From a virus: a DNA stretch of 43,071 nt. Within the stretch, counting starts at the first letter, position 1, and every line of letters starts with the position of its first letter. The translations under genes and the position numbers were made by a program. Positions 7,266 to 15,668 of the stretch are shown piece after piece. The DNA is taken from IMG/VR virus record IMGVR_UViG_3300017613_002508, positions 1 to 43,071 of that record. The stretch is one strand, 5' to 3'. The notes below the pieces were generated by a model that made no database searches, had not been told where the DNA came from, and was given only the letters and a program-made list of their open reading frames with translations.

Positions 7266-7778
7266 CTATTTTAAAGCCTGCCATAAGGCTTTAGTTAATA
7301 ATTTTTTATCTGTTGAGTTAAATATATCTTCTAACCGTTGTGATTCCTCGGGTGTTAATCCACTCACGCCCGATTCAATCAGTGTACCAGATGAGGATGC
7401 TGATCTATCAGCCGATACATAAGCTGTAGGCTTGCGTGGGTATAGAGGTGTTACCCTTGTGATATCCGTAAAAGCAACTATATTCCCTCCCTTCATATTA
7501 CAGACTACCCATGAGGGACCTGGGCGATCAGCGAAAGCATAAACAGCATTGAACAGTGATACTGTAATAGTATTTGATAGTCCTGCAGACACATCGATTA
7601 CCTCCTTACCCCCAGCATCTCCAAGGATAGGCTCATCGATCCCGTCTACCAGAACCTCATAATGCTTTATAGTATCATATAAATCCTGCACGTTGCCTTC
7701 TGTTTCTGATATATCGATCCATATAACCCTTGGACTCTCATCCCAGTCTACAGTATATATGTCAGTTCTTATTGCCAC
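7266..7778 (-). CDS. Fibre/tail-associated protein with C-terminal helical tail
   Basis: The frame is open from 7859, but its first ~27 residues are Arg/Ser/Leu rich and lie out of frame over another small gene. I therefore prefer the GTG at 7778, giving 170 residues that begin with VAIRTDIYTVDWDESP. The body is beta-rich and includes a VTxVTPLYPRKPT-like stretch. The end is an Ala/Ser/Gly linker followed by GLTPEESQRLEDIF and a Lys/Leu helix. Short C-terminal helices of this kind are common at the ends of phage tail and fibre proteins. It is likely a virion or fibre accessory protein. The start codon is the main uncertainty. Confidence 0.6.
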   Translation of the reverse strand: MAIRTDIYTVDWDESPRVIWIDISETEGNVQDLYDTIKHYEVLVDGIDEPILGDAGGKEVIDVSAGLSNTITVSLFNAVYAFADRPGPSWVVCNMKGGNIVAFTDITRVTPLYPRKPTAYVSADRSASSSGTLIESGVSGLTPEESQRLEDIFNSTDKKLLTKALWQALK

Positions 7779-7911
7779 CGTTTGCCTTCTTATACTCCTT
7801 CTCAATATTCTGAGCAAGGATCCTGAGCTCGGCAGAAGTGAACGAACCATGCAGTTCAATCCAGCCCTGTCCAGGATATACCTTACCTATTCTCTCTTTT
7901 GTCTCTGGCAT
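7762..7911 (-). CDS. Small 49-residue protein between fibre genes
   Basis: The frame opens at the ATG at 7911, a few bases after the stop of the large fibre gene upstream, and ends at TGA 7762. It encodes MPETKERIGKVYPGQGW... with a helical Glu/Lys/Asn tail. Its composition looks protein-like, whereas the overlapping frame of the downstream gene (7859-7779) does not, so this reading explains those bases better. It overlaps the preferred GTG start of the downstream gene by 17 bases, consistent with translational coupling. No function can be assigned. Confidence 0.5.
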   Translation of the reverse strand: MPETKERIGKVYPGQGWIELHGSFTSAELRILAQNIEKEYKKANGGNKN

Positions 7912-7916
7912 ATTTA

Positions 7917-9626
7917 TCAGGTTGCCTGTGGATCATCTGTAAGGATAGGACTAAACGATAGGCCGGTTACAGTGAATGTTGTATCCGCTGTATACGGCTT
8001 GGTCCCATACCTACGTACAACAGTTCGCACATCGATGTTTGAACTGTAAATTATGTTATCAGACTGAACGGTTAATGTTGTAACCTCTCCAGCCGTTAGA
8101 TCAAGCAGCGGGACATAAAATGCTCCCGTTGCACTTGAAGGATCAGGACTCACACCGCTAAAGGCTGTATCATTGAATCCCGTATAGCTATATCGCACAT
8201 CCCCAACTCGAAGCTTGCCCGTCTGTGGGGTTTTATTGATATCGATTGCTGTTGTAGCCACAAGGCTATCTGATGTAGCAGAAGCAACAGTGTACCTGTC
8301 TTTGTATACATTACCTGCAGTAAGTTCGGCTACAAAGATTGTAACTGATCCACCACTAAGGATTGCTCCTGTAAGGTCGGCATGTGATACAATAACTTTC
8401 TGATAGTTCGGTGGAGCTTGCTCATCACCGTCAGCATCAATAAGAACAAAGTCTGCTACTGAATAGTTCGTTACCCATACACCTCTTGCACCATAGAACG
8501 TAGTACCGGCAAGTGTTCCAAACGGTGTTGACTTAACATCAGTATATGTACCCTCATCGGCAGATCGGTACTCCTGTCCATTGTCTCCATTAACTGTATA
8601 TGTTCCACCAGTAGACCCATAGCGTACAAGATACTTAAGCCATTCGTAAGCCTGTGTCATAACCCTACCGGCACAGTTTATTTCTACATCATAGTTATTG
8701 AAACCATCACCATTATTCAAGTCCCTGGAAATAGTCCCGAATGTATCTGTGATATCAGAATAACCAGCAACAACATTTGTTGTAGAGGATATGGTAGCTG
8801 TTGCATCACCAGCTGATTGCAGCTCACGATCTGTATACTCAGTACACGCATTAGTACCAAGTGTGCCACCCCTGACAGCATTAAGGTATATATCATTACT
8901 ATCAACAGAAATAATTCTTCCTGTAGCTCCTGTTACATCATCACTTAGGAAGTTACCCACCGTCCATGTACCTGATGACCCCGTTACGGTTACATAAAGC
9001 TCACCGGATTTATTACCCGAGTCTGGAGCAGTGTTAATACCTATTGGGTTTCGACCCCCTCCTGATAGATCAGAGAAGTTATGGTCATAAAGATCCCCGA
9101 ACTCCCGGGCAAAGATCCACACACCACCATTTGTTGGTGTTCCGGATACATTATCTGATTGGACCCATACACCCGTATCCTTAACAAGAACAAGGATATC
9201 AATGTTTCCAGTTATCCACCAGGGAGTAACCTCAGCATCGTCCTGTATCAGGTACAGCTGAGTGCCTGTTTCCTGAGTACCAATGGAATATAGATTAGCC
9301 CATAGTGAATCAGCGGTCGCAGTACCTGAGCCTGATGGATCCACAATAGACCCACCTTCAAGATACTTAAAGTCATCCGCATGCCCGAAGGTCCAACCAT
9401 TGAGCCAACGATACACTGTCGGTGTATCGGATACAATAGCATAGTCGTCATCCATCTGCGCCGTAGCTGCAAACTCTGTAGCAAGCCATTGAAAGAATTC
9501 GAGAATCGGCCCAACATAAGTTTTATCCCCGTATACTGATGGGATATTGTTTCCTGTTCCGCTATCGTCATTTGTAACGGTTTTAGCGGAATAACTAATT
9601 GTCCAGTCTGAAGAAGTAAAGCTCAT
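7917..9626 (-). CDS. Large beta-rich fibre/baseplate-type structural protein
   Basis: The 569-residue product is rich in Gly, Thr, Ser, Asp and Tyr and low in Lys and Cys, the usual composition of phage fibre or host-recognition proteins. It starts MSFTSSDW, similar in opening to the two paralogues upstream (MSFxxPT). It ends with an RRYGTKPY...DPQAT motif close to the RKYGYKPY...DPQQT end of the preceding protein, so the two share a C-terminal domain. The middle contains repeated TVTGSSGTWTVG-like beta segments. No signal peptide or enzyme motif is visible. Its likely role is as a structural subunit of the adsorption apparatus. Confidence 0.7.
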   Translation of the reverse strand: MSFTSSDWTISYSAKTVTNDDSGTGNNIPSVYGDKTYVGPILEFFQWLATEFAATAQMDDDYAIVSDTPTVYRWLNGWTFGHADDFKYLEGGSIVDPSGSGTATADSLWANLYSIGTQETGTQLYLIQDDAEVTPWWITGNIDILVLVKDTGVWVQSDNVSGTPTNGGVWIFAREFGDLYDHNFSDLSGGGRNPIGINTAPDSGNKSGELYVTVTGSSGTWTVGNFLSDDVTGATGRIISVDSNDIYLNAVRGGTLGTNACTEYTDRELQSAGDATATISSTTNVVAGYSDITDTFGTISRDLNNGDGFNNYDVEINCAGRVMTQAYEWLKYLVRYGSTGGTYTVNGDNGQEYRSADEGTYTDVKSTPFGTLAGTTFYGARGVWVTNYSVADFVLIDADGDEQAPPNYQKVIVSHADLTGAILSGGSVTIFVAELTAGNVYKDRYTVASATSDSLVATTAIDINKTPQTGKLRVGDVRYSYTGFNDTAFSGVSPDPSSATGAFYVPLLDLTAGEVTTLTVQSDNIIYSSNIDVRTVVRRYGTKPYTADTTFTVTGLSFSPILTDDPQAT

Positions 9627-9649
9627 AATCGTATATTATTAAGTTGTGT

Positions 9650-10174
9650 TTATGTTTGTTGTGGATCTACAATAAGTGTAACGGGTATATCTTTCTCGCC
9701 CGTTGCTGGTATATCAGCAATAGCCTTATATGGTTTATATCCATATTTTCTCACTCTCCATGTTGCACCTGTTATAGCTCCGCCTGTCCACGATGCTTCT
9801 GCCACTCCATCGGGTGTTGATGTTGTCTCATTCATTATATAGGGTGATGTGTTATCCTTATCAATATATGCGTAAGCCCCAGTAACAGATACACCAAGTT
9901 CATCTGAAACGGTCATTGATACTATTGCAGTACTAAATATTGTTAAGCCTCCAGAACCATTATTATCAACATCAGAAGTCGTAAGAATTGTTGAACCATT
10001 GGTTAATATAATAGTAACATCTCCTGTAACAGCTGAATCAATCTCAATAGCATATGTTCCTGACATATCAAAATAACAATTATCAAATGTATACGTACCA
10101 GCTGAGGTTATTTCAACAGCATAAGCCCCTGAATAACCTTCAAATCTCATATCTGATAATGTCATTACCGCCAT
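9650..10174 (-). CDS. Beta-structured fibre accessory protein
   Basis: The 174-residue protein begins with a short repeat region of beta-helix type (YAVEITSAGTYTFDNCYF, then YAIEID). An Ig-like or carboxypeptidase-regulatory-like segment follows (VSDELGVSVTGAYAYID...GVAEASW), and the protein ends with RKYGYKPY...DPQQT, a motif shared with the next gene. Its ATG overlaps the TAA of the upstream paralogue (TAATG). The N-terminal strand repeats continue the style of the end of that paralogue (FSxxTFxGxGTFxVGSSI). The gene may therefore be a split-off domain of a longer fibre protein. Confidence 0.65.
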   Translation of the reverse strand: MAVMTLSDMRFEGYSGAYAVEITSAGTYTFDNCYFDMSGTYAIEIDSAVTGDVTIILTNGSTILTTSDVDNNGSGGLTIFSTAIVSMTVSDELGVSVTGAYAYIDKDNTSPYIMNETTSTPDGVAEASWTGGAITGATWRVRKYGYKPYKAIADIPATGEKDIPVTLIVDPQQT

Positions 10175-11298
10175 TAGCCTATACTTAAAAGATGTGTTCC
10201 ATGAGGATTCTTAAATATACTTCCATCCAAATCTGCACTTGCATTCATTGTTACTTTATCTACATCATCCCAGGTGGCATTTCCTGAGATACTTGATCCT
10301 ACTGAAAATGTACCCATCCCTGTAAAAGTTGCTTCACTGAATGTCACAACAGCACTATCGGATTGATTAAAATCCCACGCTGCCCTTGTCTGCCATATAT
10401 ATGTTCCAGAAAATGTTGCTGTATCTGCAACATTGTTTCGGAGATACAAGTAAACCCGAAATGCCTGAGTCGTAACTCTCACTCTTGGATCCGCCGTATC
10501 ATTACTCTTAGGACTAATAACCGTTTTCCCCTCATCATCAAAAGTAGTAATGGTTGAATTGTTCCCAATCTTAAAAGGCATATCAATAAAAATTACATCA
10601 CCAATCTTGCGGACCCAATTGCCATATTTATCTGTATAGTCAGTACCCTGTATTGTAGTCACTGCATCAATTATCTTACTACCCGATCCGCTAAATGTTG
10701 GAGTGCTAATAGATGTTTTTGTAGTGTCCAGCACATATAACTTACCTTGATAATTCCAATTTGAAGATGTTCCTGCCAAGTTCAACCTTGTAGTTAAGAT
10801 GGCAAAACTGGTAACACTTGTATTATCAAATGTGCCGCTTGATGCATCATTACTTGAATCATTCAAATCTATAACATAAGGATATTGACCTTTACAACAT
10901 TCGGCATTGGGTGTATCACTTCCACCAACATAAAATTCTCTGTATGTAGATGGAGGTGAACCTGTGCCTGAATAAATCCGTATTCTTACGCCACCATTTG
11001 CTACTGAATCAACCTGGATCCTGTTTGGTGCATTAAACTGGTTATGCCACAGCATAACCTTTGTATCTGTAGAAACATCGTAAACAGGAGATTGTCCATT
11101 CTCAAACTCTTTTGCATACCCCTTTGTCGCACCATTAGTATTTCCATCAAACTCAGTAGCAACATCCGTGATAGGGAGACTACCTTGAGCTTTAGTACCT
11201 GTATTAGTCGGAGAATTAATATTTGCCAACCACTTGGGGTCTGTCGCGCCCCGCGTGATATTACATAAATCCTTCACTGTAGGTAGTGCAAAACTCAT
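10174..11298 (-). CDS. Fibre-type structural protein, tandem paralogue B
   Basis: The 374-residue product has exactly the length of its upstream neighbour and aligns with it end to end. Both share MSFxxPT at the start, QFNAPNR near residue 90, an IGNNSTITTF block near residue 245, DPRVRVTxxAFRVYLxLRNN, and a DLDGSxFKNPHGTHL end. It is beta-rich, Asn/Thr/Ser/Asp rich, with no signal peptide. The IGNNSTITT...TFSG...FTGxG...VGSSI part looks like short beta-helix rungs. It is a likely subunit of the host-binding fibre complex. It starts four bases before the neighbour's stop. Confidence 0.7.
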   Translation of the reverse strand: MSFALPTVKDLCNITRGATDPKWLANINSPTNTGTKAQGSLPITDVATEFDGNTNGATKGYAKEFENGQSPVYDVSTDTKVMLWHNQFNAPNRIQVDSVANGGVRIRIYSGTGSPPSTYREFYVGGSDTPNAECCKGQYPYVIDLNDSSNDASSGTFDNTSVTSFAILTTRLNLAGTSSNWNYQGKLYVLDTTKTSISTPTFSGSGSKIIDAVTTIQGTDYTDKYGNWVRKIGDVIFIDMPFKIGNNSTITTFDDEGKTVISPKSNDTADPRVRVTTQAFRVYLYLRNNVADTATFSGTYIWQTRAAWDFNQSDSAVVTFSEATFTGMGTFSVGSSISGNATWDDVDKVTMNASADLDGSIFKNPHGTHLLSIG

Positions 11299-12419
11299 GG
11301 CAAACTAATTAAATGGGTTCCATGAGGATTCTTAAATGTTGATCCATCCAGATCAACGCTTGAATCCTGATAATGTACTATTCCGCAATCATTGAAAGTA
11401 GCAGGACCTGTAATACTTGATCCTACCCTGAATTCTCCTGTTCTATTAAACGTTGGATTGCTAAATGTTACTACTGCAGCATCATCCTGATCAAAGTCCC
11501 AAGGTGGATAACTATTACCACAATCATAATATCCTGAAAATGTAGCCGTGTCAGCTGCATTGTTTCGAAGATTGAGATATACCCTGAAAGCATTCTCCGT
11601 AACACGCACCCTCGGATCTGTTGAGTCATTGTGATTAGACCAAAAGACAGAAACGCCATTATCATTAAATGTGGTAATGGTCGAATTATTTCCGATCTCA
11701 ATTGGACAGGCTAATGAAAAGATAGTTCCCTCTCGCTTCAACCATTCGTCTGTGGTCTTGCTGTTATACCCCGTTCCCATCGCTGTAATCACATCATCCC
11801 AATCTGATCCTGATCCTGTAAAACGTGGAATATTAGTTGCCCCCTTTGTAGTATCAAAAATAAAGAGTCTGGCGAAGAACCATTGCATAGTAGTACCCCC
11901 AAGATGAGCCTGCACGCCTCCGCTCCCCCAACATTCAATATCAGTATTATCCCATGTACCAGATGACGAATCATACGAAGTGTCACTAAGGTCAATAACA
12001 AACATCTTTGGATTTTCTCTGGCTTGTCCCCCTACTGTATCATTACCGCTAACAACCCACCGTCTCCATACTATAGGTGGTGAAGCGGTTCCGCAACCAA
12101 GTTGAAAGAAAAATCCATCATTAGCCAGGGTATCATGCTCTACACGATTAGGAGCATTGAATTGCCAATTACCAACCATTAACTTTGTCTCGGAAGAAAC
12201 ATCGTATCCACCAGTAGCAAGAAACTCCCACCATACACCTCGTATGTTTCCATCACTTGCATGAACAAAGCCCGTTGCAGATGCCCCGGTTAATGGAAGG
12301 GAACCATTTACCTTTAAGTTCCGTGTTCCGGGCTGAGTAGTAATTACACCTCTGGCCCTTGCATCAACGTCCCAATCCGTCTGCATTAAAAGTACTGCTG
12401 TTGGTATGGTAAAACTCAT
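11295..12419 (-). CDS. Fibre-type structural protein, tandem paralogue A
   Basis: This 374-residue protein is the upstream member of a tandem pair with the gene at 10174-11298. Conserved blocks are spread over the whole length, with divergence concentrated in the first 170 residues. The start ATG overlaps the stop of the 122-residue gene upstream (ATGA). Composition is typical of fibre proteins, with no membrane or enzymatic signatures. The pair may form a heteromer, or may reflect duplication allowing alternative receptors. Confidence 0.7.
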   Translation of the reverse strand: MSFTIPTAVLLMQTDWDVDARARGVITTQPGTRNLKVNGSLPLTGASATGFVHASDGNIRGVWWEFLATGGYDVSSETKLMVGNWQFNAPNRVEHDTLANDGFFFQLGCGTASPPIVWRRWVVSGNDTVGGQARENPKMFVIDLSDTSYDSSSGTWDNTDIECWGSGGVQAHLGGTTMQWFFARLFIFDTTKGATNIPRFTGSGSDWDDVITAMGTGYNSKTTDEWLKREGTIFSLACPIEIGNNSTITTFNDNGVSVFWSNHNDSTDPRVRVTENAFRVYLNLRNNAADTATFSGYYDCGNSYPPWDFDQDDAAVVTFSNPTFNRTGEFRVGSSITGPATFNDCGIVHYQDSSVDLDGSTFKNPHGTHLISLP

Positions 12420-12784
12420 CTCTTAAAATCTTCTGGTTTTACACTTCTTCCTTCCTGTTTGGCTATCTCATAAGCGGCCACACTCCAATTCTCCTGAAAA
12501 TCTCTTTCATCCCATTGCTCATATTCCTCTTCAGTAGGGATGTATATATAACTTACCTTTTGTAAAATATCTTTTATGGCTTCAAACAACCGCTTGTTCT
12601 CATAACCGGGTGCATCGGTGTTTGCTGCATAAACGGTCATTCTCATAACAACTGTATCTCCGTCAAAATATTCACGGATACTGTTATCTCCGTCTTGACG
12701 GTTCATTTGAATGAATGAAGGGATATCTCCTCTACTCATTCCCTCCATACATTGCTTCCACTGTATAAGATCTATCTTAATCAT
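12416..12784 (-). CDS. Hypothetical 122-residue protein
   Basis: The product is soluble, acidic to neutral and predicted mixed alpha/beta. It has a central TVVMRMTVYAANTD strand region and a helical C-terminal half (EEEYEQWDERDFQENWSV). I do not recognise the family. The start lies one base into the stop of the gene upstream, and its own stop overlaps the next gene, so it belongs to a coupled run between the glycosyltransferase and the fibre pair. It could be a fibre chaperone or assembly factor by position only. Confidence 0.6.
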   Translation of the reverse strand: MIKIDLIQWKQCMEGMSRGDIPSFIQMNRQDGDNSIREYFDGDTVVMRMTVYAANTDAPGYENKRLFEAIKDILQKVSYIYIPTEEEYEQWDERDFQENWSVAAYEIAKQEGRSVKPEDFKR

Positions 12785-12993
12785 TATTTTCTTATCAATT
12801 TCTTCTTAGTAAGATTACCGTCTACATCGTATTCTATTTCGTGTATAAACTTCAAAGTACCAGAAAAATAATATTCAATTACCAAGGGATTAAAGTTAGC
12901 ATCGTATGATGTTATACGCATCTCATCAACATCAGTCGGATAATCCCAAAACTTCGCCTCAAGGCGATTTAATATTTCCTTATCAAACGACAT
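12784..12993 (-). CDS. Hypothetical 69-residue protein
   Basis: The small soluble protein has a helical start (FDKEILNRLEAKFW), a beta-hairpin-like body and a basic C-terminus (NLTKKKLIRK). Its ATG lies in the last codons of the preceding gene. The stop overlaps the start of the next gene. I assign no function. The coupled arrangement suggests expression together with the fibre genes. Confidence 0.6.
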   Translation of the reverse strand: MSFDKEILNRLEAKFWDYPTDVDEMRITSYDANFNPLVIEYYFSGTLKFIHEIEYDVDGNLTKKKLIRK

Positions 12994-13279
12994 TATACTT
13001 CTCTAACTGTCTATAACAATCATCAATAATACTCTCGATCTCTGCAATACTGAGTACATTATATGCGTCAGTAACCGTTGCATCTCCAACAATCTCGTAT
13101 AGATTGAGTATCTCAAGGTAGTTTCCTATCAAGATATTCTTAGTATTGAGGAACTCAACGAACCAAAAATTACCAGTATGGTAGGCCATGGCATTGGCAA
13201 GATCCAAGCCAAGCCTACCGTGTAGCAATTGAATGATCCCTATATCCTCATTCAGCTGTGTCGTGTCTAACAGTTTCAT
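12983..13279 (-). CDS. Hypothetical 98-residue helical protein
   Basis: The product is mainly helical and slightly acidic (NAMAYHTGNFWFVEFLNTKN in the middle, IAEIESIIDDCYRQLEKY at the end). It begins 32 bases inside the 3' end of the multidomain glycosyltransferase gene and ends inside the following gene. No membrane segment or motif is visible. Its family is unknown to me. Confidence 0.6.
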   Translation of the reverse strand: MKLLDTTQLNEDIGIIQLLHGRLGLDLANAMAYHTGNFWFVEFLNTKNILIGNYLEILNLYEIVGDATVTDAYNVLSIAEIESIIDDCYRQLEKYNVV

Positions 13280-15620
13280 CCTGGTATAAATTTTCTTTTA
13301 GCTTCTCATCCAGTACATATTCGATATCATCATTATCAATCCAATGACGAATAAGGTTCTTTTCAGCCACTGGATCATGGTGATTAGATGGATTAATCTT
13401 AATATCGGACCAATAATGAGACTTCTCTGACTGGAAGAATGTGAATCCAGTGAGTATAATACGCTTAAACCCGAGCTTTCTGGCCGTTGCAATACCCAGT
13501 ATACCCACAGTTGGAAACGCATTTATATGTGCTGCTACCTCAGAAAACAGCTTTGAATAATCATCCTTCTCATTATAGGTCCAAACCGTATTGCCCAAGG
13601 AAATCAACTTATCATAGTTATGGGCCCATGCATTATGCATCTGTTTGGCTTCTGTATACTTTTGATACAATGTCTCACTTATGGGAAGGACACCGAATAT
13701 CGGGTAGTCAACCCTCGTAGATGGTATAATCTCATGATAAAGTGAGGATATATTCAGATCAACACGATCACCTATCGGTTCATAATCCTCCCCTTTCTTA
13801 AAATTATTGCATCTCATCACAAAGGAGTTGTCTATCTCCCTGGATAGGTCTGAACTAAATGGACCATTACCAATAACAGAGCAGCTATCCTCACCATTGA
13901 TCCGATCATTAATGAATGAGAATATAAGGTTATCCGGATCAAGGCCAGTATTTACAATCTCCTTAAATCTTCTTGATGCCTGGTTATGCATGATAATAGG
14001 CTTAACACCTTTCATGTGTTCTGAATCAAAGATCCGTACATATTCTGCAGGCAGCTCAGTAACACCAATACCTTTTGCATCGTTCATAAGCATTTGGAAT
14101 GTTTCTCCATCGGGTTTATCAACCTGCTCATTGATAGATATCCACTTTCTCAGGAAATCCCTTACTTTATCATTATTCCTAAAATAAAGTGTTCCAACAA
14201 GTATCTCATGAAATTCATCTGGTGTTCCTTTTCGCCATGTAAGGGCGTGGAAGGCAAGATCGGTCTTAATAGTATCAAAGAAAACAGGCTTTTCCATTAC
14301 CTCAGCATCAGCATCGAGCCATACAACATCCTTATTATGCTTATCCATCTCCTGAAGGATCACCTGGGGCTTCATCTGAGTATTCTTTATCCAGGATCCT
14401 TGTGGACGTATACCCACGATCTCAAAGAATAGGTTATGTTTTCTCAATGATGCATCCAGAACCTTAACCTCCTGCTCATAGGGAGTGCCATGGGTATACA
14501 TACTTACGTATACGATATCATTCTTATTGGCTTTCTGAAGCGCCAGCTTCCCTTTTATGAACTTATAGTTCTGCAGGTTCTGCTTCTCTACATTAGGATC
14601 TATGCCCTTACGATTTAGCAACCTGCTGGCATGTTTTTCAGCATCTTTATATTGTCCAAGCCAATAGTTGCATATCCCAAGTTCAAAATCAGCAAGGTAA
14701 TCATACTGTGTACGGTGAATAAACAGGATATCATTCTTCGGATATGGCATCTTGAGGACCTTTTCGAAGAATATCTTTGCAACCGAATACTTTTTCTTCT
14801 CCCTGAACAGCTGACCCATCATGAATAATGCCTCAAAACGAATAGGTCTGGTGTTATAAGCCTCGGTAAACTGCAATATAGCACTATCAATATCCTTTGA
14901 TAGATACAAACAGATACCTACCTGATAAAGCGAATAGTAGATCTCCTCGGCCCATCCACCCATCTGGATCCTTTTCTGATAACTTTTGATAGCCTCATCG
15001 TAGTTCCCCATATTCTGATGCGTTTGCCCCAAATAAAAGTGTGGGCGGCTACGTCCAGGATGGTCAGCTATCTCTTGAGTACAAAGTTTAATATCCCTGT
15101 TATACTTATCCCCCCTGGATCCACCATCATAACCATGACTAACCCTTAAGAAGGGGTGTGTCTCCACTTTAAAGCTTCCTTTAGTGGTAAGATACTCATG
15201 AGTATATCCCTCATAGAACCAGTCTATATGACCAGAAACGAATAGTGGTTGTGAGAAGTCAATATTTCCCTCATATCTTATCTGGTACATATCTGCTGCC
15301 AGGTCCGATTTATTAAATCGTTTATCAGCAACGATCATCATATCAGCATCCATCAATAAGAGGTAATCGGCTTTTCCCTTAGCCTTTTGAACCAGCTCGG
15401 TTCTATTATGACCAAAATTTATAAAGGGACTCTCGTGGATCTCTCCGGGGATCCCTTCAAGCTGTTCCTTTACAATGGCTATTGTATTATCAGTAGATCC
15501 TGTATCTATGACAATCCAATAATCCAGGAGATGCTTACACGAGTTTATCAGTCTCGGAAAGATCTTCTCCTCATTTTTAACTATTGCACAAAGGCAAATT
15601 GTTTTCTCAACTTTCTCCAT
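13248..15620 (-). CDS. Multidomain glycosyltransferase: GT2 - TPR - GT-A - GT29-like
   Basis: The 790-residue protein has four recognisable parts. Residues 1-180 are a GT2 domain (CAIVKNEEKIFPRLI, DTGSTDNT, DxD as DAD at 91-93). Residues 190-335 are TPR-like helical repeats. Residues 368-560 form a second GT-A-like domain with DAD at 436-438. Residues 575-765 resemble the sialyltransferase family GT29: an L-motif-like CSVIGNGPFSS...EID...MRCN at about 580-605, and an S-motif-like PTVGILGIATARKLG...LTGF, then YW and HD, at about 703-749. It lies directly downstream of a Thr-rich collagen-like fibre gene, so that fibre is the most obvious acceptor. Modification of host glycans is the alternative. 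Domain calls are by motif. Confidence 0.8.
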   Translation of the reverse strand: MEKVEKTICLCAIVKNEEKIFPRLINSCKHLLDYWIVIDTGSTDNTIAIVKEQLEGIPGEIHESPFINFGHNRTELVQKAKGKADYLLLMDADMMIVADKRFNKSDLAADMYQIRYEGNIDFSQPLFVSGHIDWFYEGYTHEYLTTKGSFKVETHPFLRVSHGYDGGSRGDKYNRDIKLCTQEIADHPGRSRPHFYLGQTHQNMGNYDEAIKSYQKRIQMGGWAEEIYYSLYQVGICLYLSKDIDSAILQFTEAYNTRPIRFEALFMMGQLFREKKKYSVAKIFFEKVLKMPYPKNDILFIHRTQYDYLADFELGICNYWLGQYKDAEKHASRLLNRKGIDPNVEKQNLQNYKFIKGKLALQKANKNDIVYVSMYTHGTPYEQEVKVLDASLRKHNLFFEIVGIRPQGSWIKNTQMKPQVILQEMDKHNKDVVWLDADAEVMEKPVFFDTIKTDLAFHALTWRKGTPDEFHEILVGTLYFRNNDKVRDFLRKWISINEQVDKPDGETFQMLMNDAKGIGVTELPAEYVRIFDSEHMKGVKPIIMHNQASRRFKEIVNTGLDPDNLIFSFINDRINGEDSCSVIGNGPFSSDLSREIDNSFVMRCNNFKKGEDYEPIGDRVDLNISSLYHEIIPSTRVDYPIFGVLPISETLYQKYTEAKQMHNAWAHNYDKLISLGNTVWTYNEKDDYSKLFSEVAAHINAFPTVGILGIATARKLGFKRIILTGFTFFQSEKSHYWSDIKINPSNHHDPVAEKNLIRHWIDNDDIEYVLDEKLKENLYQDETVRHDTAE

Positions 15621-15668
15621 GTTGCGATTTATTAATTAATGTATATGTAAAATATTTTTTCATTGTTA

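Noticed and set aside
15621-15668. Terminator between the collagen-like fibre and the glycosyltransferase
   Set aside because: Only a five-base-pair stem (ATTGT/ACAAT) without a G/C core is present, so the two genes are likely co-transcribed.
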